Part shown: positions 11,341-23,696 of the stretch, piece after piece | Numbering within the stretch: the stretch's first letter is position 1 | Layout of the letters: every line of letters begins with the position of its first letter | NCBI GenBank assembly: GCA_021464525.1 | Contig: JADRCO010000220.1 | Location: forward strand, 1 to 42,412 | DNA: 42,412 bases | Direction: 5' to 3' | Origin: Rhizophagus sp. LPA8_4_AMF | Taxonomy: Eukaryota; Glomeromycota; Glomeromycetes; Glomerales; Glomeraceae | The notes under the pieces: generated by a model | Told to the model about the DNA's origin: nothing | The model's database searches: none | Seen by the model: only the letters and a program-made list of their open reading frames with translations | Position numbers and translations under genes: made by a program

Positions 11341-12424
11341 AATGTAATCTATAAAATTAGTTATAAGTTTAAGAATGATCTATAACAATAGCATTTTTAA
11401 GAATGTGAATAAATTTGTAGTTAATTAATTAATACAAATATATTGAGTATATAATATTGGACTTATTATGTATTACTAGTTTTATTAAAAAAAAATTTTT
11501 GGCGTTCTTTTTATAATTTTTTATGAAAAAAAAAAAAAAAAATGTTGAACGTTTTGTCTAAGTATGGATGATGGATCAATATTTTTCATTTTGTTATTAA
11601 TAATGTTATTAAAAGAAATTTATATACATTTTATTTATATAGTATTTTGAGAAAATTCATAAGTTGTAAATTATATTCTATTTCCTTTTCCATATATATA
11701 TATATATATATATATCTTTTTACTCTAATTCCTTTAATTTTTTTTATAAATTATATAATTTTTTGTTGTGTCTATAACATTAATCTATAACATTAATATT
11801 TGCAAAGTAAAATTTATATTATTTTATTTATTTGTTATATTGTATAAATGAAGTTTTAAGTCTTTATAACTTAAAATGATAATAATTTATATAACCGAAT
11901 ATATTTATTTGATATATATATATATATAGTATAAATAAGGAAAATATATTTCATTTCAAATTATTACTATATCATGTAAAGTATTATTTATATTATTTTC
12001 TATTTTTGAAGTATGACATTTTCAACAAGTATGTAATTATAGAATCTATTTATAATGTTAATTAAATTTTTATTAAATTATGATAATACAATGAATAGAA
12101 CTTGCTTGCAATCATATTGTCATTTTTCTTATAATTACAAATATGATAATTTGAAATAATAAGTGTATAAAAAGTAAAAGTATAAAAAATATTGGAAATC
12201 AAAAAAATGATGTCCAATAATAAGAGAATTAATTGCATTTAGGACATAATAATGTAATATTAACTATAAAAGTATATATCTATTTATAAATATTATCAAG
12301 TTATCAAATAAAAAGTATTTTTATAAATAATTCTTTTACCAGTAAATTTAAGTAGATTTATCAGGTAAAAGTTGAAAAATACTAATAGGATTAAATTCTA
12401 TACAATCCCAATTTTGATAATCTT
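11341..12424. other. Intergenic, simple sequence
   Basis: Very AT-rich, with TA dinucleotide runs (about 11694-11715 and 11920-11929) and A/T tracts. No gene or organised repeat seen. Confidence 0.5.
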
Positions 12425-12537
12425 TTAATTTTTATAAAGAATTTTGGAAAAAAATTCAATATTCTTTCTGGTTAATTGTTTTTCCAGAGAATTTTTAGTA
12501 TTGGATTTTGTTTTGTAAACTCCGCCCATTTGAAAGA

Positions 12538-12563
12538 GGGTAGGGGTTTTTTGTGGGTGGGGG
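12538..12563 (+). other. G-run cluster, possible G-quadruplex
   Basis: Four G runs of 3, 4, 3 and 5 bases lie within 26 bases in otherwise AT-rich DNA. The middle loop (8 bases) is slightly longer than the usual 7-base rule, so quadruplex formation is possible but not assured. The surrounding 12425-12631 stretch is less AT-rich than its neighbours and may be an old repeat. Confidence 0.35.
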
Positions 12564-12673
12564 CGGCGAAATAATTGATTATTAGGGATAGTGATATTAA
12601 TGAACCATAGTGACGTGTGTAGTAAATCCATTTGATGTGCTTTAGAGGTTATTAAAGTTGAGAAGTATAAATT

Positions 12674-12741
12674 AAATGGAGTATAAAATTCAGTACACTA
12701 AATGGAGTATAAAATTCAGTGCACTGAATGGAGTGTAAATG
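12674..12741 (+). repeat. 26-bp tandem repeat, about 2.6 copies
   Basis: Units start at 12674, 12700 and 12726. The first two differ at one base (GTACACT versus GTGCACT); the third is partial and diverged. Each carries AATGGAGTATAAAATTCAG. Confidence 0.8.
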
Positions 12742-13055
12742 GAATAGTAATAGGAATTTGTGTTAAGTTTCAAAGGAATCAAATATTTGTTTGAAAAATA
12801 AACGAATTGTTTTTAGAATTATAATAAGAGATATCAAAGAATAATATTTATTGGAACTAGAATTTTGCGGTGATGATTAACTGGGTTCAATATTTTTTTT
12901 TTTAAAAAAAAGTAAAATTATTTAATAAAAATTTATATTTAAAATAAATAGTAGCAAAAGGTAAGAGAAAATATGAAGCGTAGATTACCTGTATAAATAT
13001 CTTTTTATTTTATTCTAAGCCTTAATAAGCCTTGTGAATTTGCACAGCCTCACAA

Positions 13056-13342
13056 ATGACGCGTATTTATGTTAACAATAATACCGACGACAGTACCAAA
13101 CAACACCTAGATTAGAAAACAGATTAATCTGATTGAAGACGCCGTCACCAAAGATTACAAGCTGATTCTGGAAAGAAAGAAAAAAATTTGAAACAATATT
13201 TATCATTGTTTTTTTTAAAACCTTGTGAAATATAATGTAAAACTTGTGAAATATAATGCGTACTTTCAATAAGATTAACACTAACGAAATCTGGGTCGGA
13301 GAAAATATGAGTGATGGTGGTACTTCTCGATATGATCTAAAG
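13056..13342 (+). pseudogene. Possible broken gene fragment
   Basis: Three short protein-like blocks in different frames: MTRIYVNNNTDDSTKQHLD from 13056, LIEDAVTKDYKLILERKKKI around 13134-13195, and MRTFNKINTNEIWVGENMSD (13256) continuing to a GTATCC donor-like site at 13343. Codon choice looks coding but there are stops between the blocks. Family unknown. It could be a decayed gene or small exons I cannot join. Confidence 0.25.
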
Positions 13343-14132
13343 GTATCCTTTAATTGTTATCGTGATCTGGTAATTTATTTGAATATATTATTCATTAATA
13401 TACATTTTTCATTCAACAACATATGTATTTAAATATATTTTTGGGGAATTTTACCTGATTTTAAGCCAAAATAAGTTAAATATGATTATTTGTCGGACTT
13501 CGGCGTAAAGAAACTTCGTTATTTAAAATAATATCAACAAAAAAAAAAAAAAATGCAAACATACATATATATATATATATATGTCAAATAATTATATTTC
13601 TTCGCTAAACTAAATAAAAGAAAAAAATACTTTCAATCTAAAATATATATTTATTAAAGTCCCCGCAGCTGGCGCTTTAAATCATATTTTCTTTGTTTCA
13701 TATTGTTTGTTTTTCGTGTAACTCCTTATTAATCCTATTGTACGCTATTACTCCTGAAAATCACGTATTTGTGCTTATTAAAATGATAAATATGTAATAT
13801 CCGCAGTATGCACGCATTAAAAGATAAGAATTTTATTGGCATGAACTTAAAATTAATGGGATTTATTCATCGACCAAATAATAATTAAAATGCCAAATTA
13901 AGGAAAGGAAAAGATCCGCATTTTTAAATGCTTACAAAATCGTTCAATGATAATTAAGTACTACTACGATATCAAAATCATAATGGTGGAAGAAAAAAAA
14001 TTTTTTTTCTTGAAACTTAACTTTCTGTAATCTAATGTTTTTTGTACATATTTTGTATATTAATAAATTTTTTTTTTTTATACCGTAAAGCGTTAGTTCC
14101 GGTCTTATGCGATACCCGGGTTGGCCGCTTCA

Positions 14133-14186
14133 TAGCCGGACAATATGTAGTACCCTGGTATAGCCGGACAATATAGTACCCTAGTA
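14133..14186 (+). repeat. Short tandem duplication, 28/26 bp
   Basis: TAGCCGGACAATAT followed by AGTACCCT is present twice in tandem, starting at 14133 and 14161, with a 2-bp indel and one substitution. It lies in a locally less AT-rich patch (14090-14220) and may be part of a larger unrecognised repeat. Confidence 0.7.
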
Positions 14187-14311
14187 TACCCCTGAAATTT
14201 TACACAATGTATAATACCCGTACAAAGTATACGCGAAATTTTATGGAAATATATACAGTTAACGTTAACGAAAAATTTTTATCGAACTTTTTTTAAAAAT
14301 TATTTTCCTAG

Positions 14312-15401
14312 TTGAAATCCTTTCAGCTTTATTACTTATTATATTAGCATTATTTGGCATTTACATAAACAAATCTGTTTCAAGTAGTATGAAAACTTTA
14401 TCAATTTTTTCAGATACAAGCAATGAAACGAAAAATATAAGAATGGTAGAGTATCAAGAGAGATGTATGATATGATTTCAGGAAAAGGAAGGGAGCTACG
14501 CGGTCGATATTAATTATTATTATCAAAAATGTTCTCTTTACAAGTCTTTATCGTGTTGCGTAGAATTATCAGTCATTCGGCTTCATTTCTTTCGTTAGAG
14601 ATTTCGATGTATGTTTTGATTTTTCTTTCTTTGTTGGATATTGGATAATGCGGATTTTTTGGATTATAGATTTTCGTGTCGAAATTGATTATTTTATTTT
14701 ACTCATTCAATTTTTTAAATAAAAATTGCGGATTTTTGGATTATAGATTTTCGTGTCGGAATTGATTATTTTATTTTTCTCATTCAATCTTTTAAATAAA
14801 ATTTTGGTAATATTTTTCTTCTGAATTATTTAATTTCAGTGTTACAACAAATGATAATTAAAATAATTACACACATTACACAATTTCTCATGTTAAAACA
14901 ACGTACTGTATATATATATACAGTAAATTCCAAATGTTTAATAACTTTGTATTTAATCGATGTTGCATTTTCGTTCATATTTGATATCTTCCAAGTTGGA
15001 TTTCTTTTATACGAAGGAGTGAGAGTTTTTATCTTGAAGGAACAAAAAATATTTTTAAGAATCTTTATCAAAATGAGTGGATTGGGCAAACGATGCATCG
15101 ATTATCTGCAAAAAGTACAATTTCATTTATTTTAATTCTTATGTTAACACCGTATATTAATCATTTACTATAATTGGTAATCTTTTAGATTGGTCCAAAA
15201 TTTCCAGATTCATCGTTTATTATACTCCACTTATTGGTTATGAACTTGTCTATATGGTCGCAACTATATATGGGCGAAGAAAGGGGCGGTAATACTGATA
15301 CAATATTACACGGAACAAGTGTGGAGTATGTTTTATTTTTAAACCAGAAAAGAATACACAGAAAAGAAGACAGGTCATTGAAATACAAAAAAAAAAAATA
15401 A
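14312..15401 (+). CDS. Multi-pass membrane protein, 3' exons, 5' end not found
   Basis: Three exons with compatible phases: 14312-14464 (after CCTAG, donor GTATGA), 14840-15114 (after TTTCAG) and 15189-15401 (after TTTTAG, stop TAA). The first exon encodes a clear transmembrane helix (ILSALLLIILALFGIYI). The second holds a hydrophobic segment (CLITLYLIDVAFSFIFDIFQ) and an amphipathic stretch ending GLGKRCIDYLQK. The third holds another (SFIILHLLVMNLSIWSQLYM) followed by a charged tail closing in four lysines. At least three membrane spans are therefore visible. The first exon begins in phase, so upstream exons should exist, but I found no credible start codon. The first intron (375 nt) contains a 78-bp tandem duplication. 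Family unknown. It may be a 5'-truncated copy. Confidence 0.55.
14649..14801 (+). repeat. 78-bp tandem duplication inside an intron
   Basis: Two copies starting at 14649 and 14727 share TGCGGATTTTTTGGATTATA and the following GATTTTCGTGTCG.AATTG block, differing by a few substitutions and short T/A indels. It lies in the first visible intron of the membrane-protein gene. Confidence 0.8.
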
Positions 15402-16800
15402 TACCTTATAAGACGTAAAAATTTTACCTATCTAAGCATGGAACCCTGACGAGCCAGCTGAGCTGTCCTTCACTCCTTCACTAAGTTGAACGATCAAACC
15501 TTATCAGTTATAACCTTGGCATATTGAAGATGGAGATAGAGAGGATGAAGGGAATTAATATCTTGAAAGATCGATCGCGAGTGGGGAGTTCTGTTGTTGA
15601 TTTTCCAAAGTCAACCTCGACTCCAATGCGCGTTTCAAGGTTTCGGAACGCGATAAAAATTTTCTTTCACAAGATGACGTTCTTTTACGCCGAACACCTC
15701 TTCCTGACCACTTACGATTTCGGAGGCAACAGTCTCGTCACGTGAAGAGATGGTTATTTATATCGTTTCTAAATAGGTTAAAGAGTAACTTTCATTACAG
15801 AATCTTCACTGTGATTCCTATTTTTCTTCAGTGTGTTTTTTTTTGATCTTCCTTGTTTCAAAAATAAGTTCTGATTGTTCAAGTTTCTCAAAACAACTCT
15901 TCCACTCAATCTAGAATTTCTGCCCAAAAAATCTCCTCTCCTACTCACTTAAAGCAACCTCTCTTCTGTCATAGACGATGTTCGATGAAGTTCCCAATGG
16001 ATAAATCAAAGAGTTAAAAGACATCAGAATCAAGATTTCTGAGATGTGAGTGGGCTGATTTTGTACGTTGACGAGTGTTAGGTCTTCTATTGACGTATTA
16101 TGTTCGCTAGAGATTTTGGTTGCTTTCTGATGTTCAATTATTAACTTTCTTGGTTATGCCTTGGATATAATTTCGAGTTCTGGTTGCGCTTTAACCAGAT
16201 TAACTGGAATGTAAAAATTTTTGAAAAAATTCAATAAAAGTTGTCTGCATCGTGATAATTTTGTCACGGGTTAATAATTATCTAGGCAACTGACACCAAA
16301 GTATTCTTACACGTGACTTTTTGGCCGGAGTTATGGCATTAACCTGGCGTTATCTGTTACGGTGAGTCGTGACAATATACCGTAAAAATTCTAAATTCCC
16401 AGATTACTGTACTAAGTAAAAAATAGAGGATTACCGAAAAGATTGACCTGGACACTTAGCAGAGGAAAGTGCGACAAAACTAGTCACGTGATTTACGGAC
16501 AAGACGGTCATTCGGGCAGCAAGTTTTCGGATTCTGGATTCGAAATGGAATGGATTGGCAGATTTTAAATCCGATGTAATGGATTACAAGTTGAATTATG
16601 AAAAATGGGGTCACCATCGCTAATGAAATAACTAACGCATTTTTTGGAGCCTGAATTACACAATGCCAGTCGGTTGGCAGTCAAAGATCAACGACTACTT
16701 TGGCTCATTCTATACGTTCTTTCCTCATACTTTTCATGGGCATTATTACACTCGTATAAAATGCAGAATATATTATATAGTGGGATTTCTTTATGAGAAA
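15402..16800. other. Higher-complexity region, unidentified
   Basis: This stretch is less AT-rich than its flanks and has few homopolymers, which suggests older coding or transposon sequence. Short protein-like strings occur on the plus strand (for example SRISAQKISSPTHLKQPLF near 15920 and IKELKDIRIKISEM near 16005), but all are interrupted. The 73-aa ORF at 15524-15745 has no recognisable domain. I find no terminal repeats. A decayed transposon is the simplest reading. Confidence 0.35.
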
Positions 16801-16815
16801 AATTCAAAGTTTCTT

Positions 16816-16975
16816 AGAATAAGTTGTTAAAATAGAATGTAACGCGTTCCTAACCTAATATTAAACTTCAATAACTCCACAAAGGATGCGTAGAAAATTA
16901 TTCAGAATAAGTTGTTAAAATAGACCATAGAAGAATTTAATGCGTTCTTAACCTATGATAAACTTCACCATCAAA
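16816..16975 (+). repeat. Imperfect tandem duplication, about 88-bp period
   Basis: AGAATAAGTTGTTAAAATAG occurs at 16816 and 16904. After it both copies continue with AATG or AATTTAATG, then GCGTTC(C/T)TAACCTA and TAAACTTCA, with indels. Confidence 0.7.
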
Positions 16976-17890
16976 CATAACACCGTACCAGACAATAGAA
17001 GGATACATTTTATGTAAAATGCGTAAAATAAAAAGTTTTATATATTTTATAAATTATAATTTTTAAATTATTTAATCAATTTTTCTAATTCTCAAGTTAT
17101 CTACAAGCTGATAATTGTTTTACATTTTATATCATTAAAAAAATATACAAGTAAATTTCTTTGAAAGGAATGAAAGCAGTTAAAATTAAAAAAAACTAGA
17201 TAAAAGATTACATAAATTTCAAGGTAAAGATCCTCAAAAAATCAAAATTTGGTGTAAATCTAAATCCAAACTTATTATTACCCTTGAAATGATATCAAAA
17301 ATAATTATTTTAAAAATCCATCAAGGTAATAATATCTATAGAAGGAGATATCTATAAATAAAGTTTTTTTAAATAAGATTAAAAAAAAAATTCTAATTAA
17401 AGTAATTCTAATTACTAATTTATATTATATAGATTATAAAACTTACTTTATAACGCGAAGATAAATCAAGATTAAAATTACAACGATAACTTGGAACAAA
17501 TTTCATGTGTATCTTTATTTCATCATTTAAAAATCCATAATATGGTTCTCTATAATGATTAGATTTTAATTTTTTATTTACATGATGATTGAAAAAAGAT
17601 TTTTTTTCTCTAATAAGAGTATCATTATCTTCATTTATTTCATCGTATTTCCTCTTCTTATCGTTAAACGTTGGCTATTTTTATAATTTATTTTTTATTA
17701 GATAAAATTTTTTAAACAGAATCTTTTTTATATCTCTTTAAATCTGCTTACTTTGCTTAATTGCTGTATTTTTGTATCACTTTTATCATTGATCATTTCC
17801 ATTAACGTGATACTTTTGTATGATGGAAATATTATAATTCAACGTTCACGTTATAATACAAACGAGGAACAGTTTTGCTTTTGAGTAGTT
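16976..17890. other. AT-rich, no gene seen
   Basis: No intact ORF. A protein-like string (FQGKDPQKIKIWCKSKSKLI near 17220) is too short and isolated to call. Confidence 0.35.
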
Positions 17891-18400
17891 ATCAAGCACA
17901 TAGTTGAATGTATTAAACTTTTGATCCAACCAATATTTGTCGTAATTTTTAATGAATAATACGAGTATAACATATAACTTTAAATATTTTGTCGTATGAA
18001 TAATACGAGTATAAAAAGTATCGTCTAACTTTTGATCCAATAAGATTTTGTCGTAGCTTTAATGAATAATACGAGTATAACATATAACTTTAAATATTTT
18101 GTCGTATGAATAATATGAGTATAAAAGGTATCGCCTAACTTTTGATCCAATAAGATTTTGTCGTAGCTTTAATGAGTAATATGAGTATAAAAAAAATATC
18201 GCATATAACTTTAAATATTTGTCGTATGAATAATATGAGTATAAAAAGTATCGTCTAATTGTGATCCAATAAATTTTTGTCGTAGCTTTAATGAGTAATA
18301 TGAGTATAAATAAGTATCGTAAATTTAAATATTTTTTTCGTATGAATAAATAGTATCGCATATAACTTTTGATCCAATAATAATTGTCGAAAATTTATTA
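17890..18400 (+). repeat. 110-bp minisatellite, about 4.5 copies
   Basis: The landmark CTTTTGATCCAA recurs at about 17918, 18028, 18139, 18259 (as ATTGTGATCCAA) and 18366, a period of 107-120 bases. Each unit holds two related halves carrying GTCGTA and AATGAATAATACGAGTATA, so the unit is itself a dimer of about 55 bp. The copies become more diverged toward the right. The minus-strand ORFs here are products of the repeat, not genes. Confidence 0.85.
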
Positions 18401-20066
18401 GGCTACTTAATAAATTTCTTTTATTAATATTAAAGTACAGTAACATCATTTTATAACATAATTTTATCGTGTTAAATAACTAAGAAGTCAGCTTTAGTTT
18501 AATATACAAATTTTTAGATAATTTTTAAGAATATTTTAAGAAAATTTTATATAGTGTGTATATAAGACATCCCGTGGAAAATAAATACATTCTAACTATT
18601 TCTGAGATGCGAGATATACTGTAATTACGGTTTATGCCGTATGTCGTAATGTAATGTCGTCATTCTTTTTAAAGTTACGGCATTCGACATATACTGTAAC
18701 ACCGACGTCGTTTATTATTACCATAATTCAAAGAATTTAGACAGTACCTATAAAATTTGATCAGTGTTTTTCTTTTATTAAGTCGTGTAAACTAGAAGCT
18801 TGATTGTATTGGGTCGGATCCGGATTGAATCTTTGACAAAAAATTTTATAGGCCTGGACCCGGATTTTATATGTTCCGGGTCGGCGCAAGGTAGGTAAAT
18901 CTCTAAAATAAAACAATTCGATACATATCTGATATTAACATTATTTGAAAAAACATAATAATATCACCTAACTACATATATCAATTAAAACTAACTTACA
19001 ACCTCATGGCAGATACTGACCGCCTCTTCACCTACTACAGTAATTATATCCCCAAACTAACCTACAGGAGACAAGAAAGTAAATTAACAATTTTTTTAAA
19101 AGGATCAACTTACCTGAATACTATCACGTGAGAAATGATAATTTTAGCCCGGTGATCAAAATTATAAAGTGACATCATCAAATAGATATTCACTTTCTCC
19201 TTGATTGATGTTCTTATTTCCTATGTTAGAATTGGTCTTTTGATGTCAAAAAAAATTACTGTAAAAAAAAAAATGTAAAAAAAGAAAGACAATTATCTAA
19301 TGATTAAGTAATTAAATTTCAATATATATTTATAATTAATATTCTTTTTTTTTTGGTTTAAATGAATATCATTCATTAAATAAAAATACTTTGTGAAATT
19401 GATCATCAAAAAAAAAATATAAAAATAATTTTGAAAAAAGACTTTTTTATAATTTTTTTTTTTTTTTTGAAATTTACTCATTTAAACCAATATTTTAACA
19501 TATTATTTTAAAATGATATTCATTTATAAATCATTATCTATTTTATGCATAATTAAATTTTAAGAGGTTCCCTTTTTTAAAATTACACAACATAAAGAAA
19601 TTTCCAATAATATGTATTTAAAAAAAATTGAAGATTTTCAATTCACATAATTCAAACATAAAATTTTTTGATCGATCAAACCAAAAAAAAACTAATTATT
19701 TATTTAAATTTATTTAACAATTGAAAAATCATTATTACAATTGTTTGAAAAAAAAAAAAAATTTAAAAAAATTTGTATATCAAAACTTTATAAGGAAAAA
19801 AATAAAAAATGATTTCCTTATAATTAAAATTTTTAAATAAGTTTATTAGTGCATTATTTGAAAGGATTTTCAAAGTTTATACTTTAGATCGACCCTAAAA
19901 AATTTGGCAGATGATTGTTGTATGGTAAATAAGTACAGTACATCATCATTAAATGATCACAGAATGTAAACGCGTAAATTAATTACCGATCTAAACTTTG
20001 CTTAGTTTAGAAATTTATTTATTGAATTCATATTTCACAGCCATAATGAAGTCACGAATTATATAC
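18401..20066. other. Intergenic, no supported gene
   Basis: AT-rich sequence with poly-A/T tracts. GC-richer islands around 18810-18890 carry GGTCGGATCCGG and CCGGGTCGG, perhaps a degraded repeat. A 42-codon plus-strand ORF at 19006 is discussed among the rejected items. Confidence 0.4.
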
Positions 20067-21532
20067 AAGCCATAAATGTTAAGAGCTTATCATTTTTTCA
20101 TAAAAGCCACATAACACTGATGATTTGATGGCTTGTTATTTTGCTACGCAAAGAATGAAGCCTCGACTGAATAGGTAGGAATTCCAATATTTATAAAAAA
20201 AAAAGATCAAAAAAAACTTGTTTAATTTACAAAAAGAACGATATAAACCAAATTCCTTATTTAATTATAATTCGATCATTTTTTTTTATTTAAAAACAAT
20301 TTAGATCATCTTACAATAAATTCCAACAAAGGAAATTAATATAACAATTAAAATGGTAACTTTTCGCGTTTTTCGTGCCAAAAAACGCTTTTTTTTTAAA
20401 AAAAATGGCTTGGAAACTACGGAAAATTACTGGCTTGGATAAATAATTTTTGAACAAGTTTCTAAAAATGGCTCGGCGGGATAACTATTTAAATAAACAA
20501 TAAGCCGTTGAAAAAGGCGACATTGAAAAAAAAAAACGTTTAAATCTTTTAATGTGCCTCGTTAATCCATTTTCGTGGCGCAGTAAATTATTATCCGTTT
20601 GAAAAAGTGGCTCTATAAAAAAAAAACGTGTCGATTAAAAGTTCATTATTACACTATTACTAGTATGGTATATGATCATACTTGAATGAGTTCAAGGCTT
20701 AATTTCATTGAATCTTGTTAAACGAATTCATAATTATGGACAAGATATAGTACATATTCCTAAGCCTTACTATCATATTCTCACGAGCCAAACCCTAAGC
20801 CTTCTCGATCTCACGAGCCATCTAAGCCATTTTATTTTATGTAAATTTAATATAATACATATAATATATTAAATTCATTTTAAATAATTTAATACCATTT
20901 TTTTTTTTTTTTTTTGTGTAAGTAATGTAGTAATAGTAAACAAGATATAATATGATCGAGATCAAATCGAAGAATTCGGGGCAATCATTCCAAACCAATC
21001 ATAAAACAAACCGATTAATTAACAAAAGTTTTACGTAGTATAAGTAAGCAATCGTGGCTTGGAAAAAAAAATGAATATAATTAAATTACTGAGTGGCTTA
21101 ATATTCATTTTACATGATCGAGATCATAAATAACGCAAAAATGTCTAAGCAGAAAAAAATAAAACTTTATTCTTGGTAAAATTAAATTTAACCAGAAATT
21201 AAATTCCAGAACTATCAAGTAATCGAAATTTTTTATTGGCTTATTTTAAAAAAATATGGCTTGTATCTTCGTTAGTGGCTTATTATTTATTTAATTCAAA
21301 TTCTTTTCATGGCTTATGCCAAGCCATCTAAAAATTACAAATGGGATAAATTTGGAAATTGTTTTTAATGATATGATCGAGATCAATCGAAAAAGTGTGG
21401 ATGAATAATGAAAAAGTTCAATTTCCGAGTCAAAAAAAAAAACGAGTTAAATTCTCATAAATGGAATTTGGCTTAGGAAAAGAAAGCTCAGACACACGTG
21501 TGGCTTCCATTTGGGTTATGATGTGGTGGCTT
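20067..21532. promoter_or_regulatory. Cluster of GGCTT/AAGCC motifs
   Basis: I count 21 copies of GGCTT or its complement AAGCC in this 1.47-kb stretch, for example at 20067, 20104, 20130, 20407, 20432, 20762, 20797, 20824, 21056, 21095, 21258, 21277, 21311, 21321, 21502 and 21528. Most read TGGCTT or AAGCCA. Elsewhere in the window the motif is sparse. A palindromic pair, ATGGCTTATGCCAAGCCAT, sits at 21309-21327. The region contains no gene and lies upstream of the F-box gene at 24129. Function is unknown; a protein-binding site array or an unrecognised repeat are both possible. Confidence 0.4.
20952..21385 (+). promoter_or_regulatory. Three exact copies of a 13-bp dyad, ATGATCGAGATCA
   Basis: Copies at 20952-20964, 21114-21126 and 21373-21385. 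The core TGATC-GA-GATCA is an inverted repeat, the typical form of a site for a dimeric DNA-binding protein. All three lie within the GGCTT cluster. Assigning a regulatory role is inference. Confidence 0.35.
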
Positions 21533-23517
21533 TTTGATAAAATGTGATATTTTCTAGTTAAGTCACATTATCATTGAGTATATAATGAATCATTTGACAT
21601 CATTACCGTAATTCGTTAACCTATAATAAAAATTAACTTTATTAAGAATTGTATAAATATGTATAACGGATTAGAAAGTCCTATTTCTAAAATGTAGATC
21701 AATTCGGGTGAAAGCAGGTTTCAAACTAAATTAGTATTAAATCACGGGTAAATCTTATCGATCATCATCAAATAAATCTAATAACGGGGAAGTTTAAATG
21801 GTTTCGGGACTAAAATTTCTTGTAGACCAAAGTAGTTTAGGAATTTTTTTTTTTTATTTATCTTTTGATTGAAATTGACTTTTTTGAGAGGACAAAAGAA
21901 TTCAATTAAACTAATGATAAAGAATAAAAGAATTGATCCCCACATTATAAACAATGCAAACCAAAATCCAGGTTGATGGAAACTTTAACATATTAGGAAA
22001 TTGACTAACAAAAATCGTTTCATAATTTTTTGAATTTATTCTCGCTTTGGTTAAAAAATTATAACGATAGAAAAAATTAATCTGAAGATCTTTTTTTAAT
22101 ATGATCATATAAAGTTAGATATTATGTATGCGGCTTTCAGGCTACATTGCGTGAGAAAAAAAAAATTAGTGAAAAAAAAAGCCTCAATGTAAAAAAGTCT
22201 CAAAATTTTTCATTTAAATTACTTATTTTTGATTCGTTCCGTCCTTAGAATTTTATTTATTTCATTTTTATTTTTTTTCTCCCTTCCCCTTAATTTTATA
22301 ATAATATGTGTTTGCCATAAAGGTAAATATATTGTTTCTAACTTTGTTTTTCATTGTTACATTAATCAACCAATCATGATTACGCAGTAATAAATGCGGT
22401 ATAATGCATAATTATATGTTGAGTTTATCGATAATAATAATAATTAAATATCGATTGGGATAACAAGAAAAATTCAACCAATTTGACGAAATTAAATAAC
22501 AAATACAAACCATTATTGGTAACAAAAGATACAAAAGATATAAAAAATTTAGAAAAATTATAAAAAAATTAGGAACAATTATAAAAATTAGAAAATAAAA
22601 AAAAATTTTAATCATGACATAATAGTAAAAATTGAATTGCACGTGAATTATATGCAATCATTTAAAGGGTTTCGGGCTGCGACATTAGTACAGACATTTA
22701 GTACATTTAGTACATATATTAGTTAGTACAGACTCATTACAAGACATTACAGACATTACAAATAATACAGATATTACAGTATAATTTATTACCGAATTAC
22801 CTAGTTTAAGATAACTTATGATTTACTCATGATTTACTATTCTATTAATGAGGCAAAGTATCAAAGTAGGCTTTTTTTTTATACAGTGATGCGCTTCATT
22901 ATACATATTTACTTTTTTAGGTTTCCTTGTTTATATAAATGTAAAGCCATTTGATCTTCTAAGTAATTATAGTTAAAATTATATAACAGGTGCATATATA
23001 GTGAACAAAGGGCCTTTTGTTTTTTCTCGTTACAAAAAAATTCCTCGGTATTTTTATTATAAACATAAATAAAATGTAAATATTTCTATACTCCAAATTT
23101 TTCTTACAAATAGTTTACTAAACTAAACACCTGATACTCCCGATTATTCTTCTAAACCGGTTTTTTTTTCCTTCTTTTTCATTTCCGCCGAATTTTTGGA
23201 ATTTGTAATTCACTTTTTATATACACATACATGCCATAAATATCGAATAATATCACTTTACTTGTAATATTAAGTAAAAACCTGCAAAGAAAAAAAAAAA
23301 AAAAGTATAATTTTTATATGCAAAGAGAAAAAAAAATAATTTTTTTTATTAAACTAGTTTTTTTTTTTATACAGTTGTTCGTATAATATAGCCACAATAT
23401 GACTATAAATGGAAAAGAATATTTGATCATCTCTCCGTTCTTGGTAAAGCCCTGATTTTTTTTTTTTTGAAAGTTGAGCCTTAAAACAAAAAAAAAAGCA
23501 TAAATATAAATAATATA
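21533..23517. other. Intergenic, simple sequence
   Basis: No gene seen. A degenerate short repeat of GACATTA/AGTACA units occupies about 22680-22780. The remainder is A/T tracts and AT-rich ORFs without domain support. Confidence 0.45.
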
Positions 23518-23626
23518 AAATATATATATACATATATACATATATATATATATACTTTAATAAAAAAAAAAAAAAAAAAAAAATTTTTTTTTTTTTTTAT
23601 TTTTTTTTTTAAAAAAAAAAATCGCG

Positions 23627-23664
<38 letters not shown>

Positions 23665-23696
23665 TTTTTTTTTTTGTTATATATATATATATATAA
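23518..23696. repeat. Alternating A-tract/T-tract and TA-repeat block
   Basis: TA repeats (23518-23554) are followed by alternating homopolymer blocks of about 10-24 A or T, interrupted only by a single ATCGCG, then another TA repeat. The A and T tracts can pair with each other as long hairpins. It lies about 430 bases upstream of the F-box gene start. Confidence 0.75.

Noticed and set aside
14826-15098. 90-codon minus-strand ORF
   Set aside because: Antisense shadow of the membrane-protein exon, which has splice and phase support.
15524-15745. 73-codon ORF
   Set aside because: No domain, no neighbours to splice with, and the region shows scattered broken frames.
17846-18361. Two minus-strand ORFs of 64 and 100 codons
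   Set aside because: They are generated by the 110-bp minisatellite.
18560-18890. Repeated GATATACTGTAA strings and GGTCGG/CCGG islands
   Set aside because: Similarities are short and could not be resolved into terminal repeats or a tRNA-like head.
19006-19134. 42-codon plus-strand ORF (MADTDRLFTYYSNYIPKLTY...)
   Set aside because: Codon choice looks coding, but it is short, lacks splice-linked partners and has no recognised domain.
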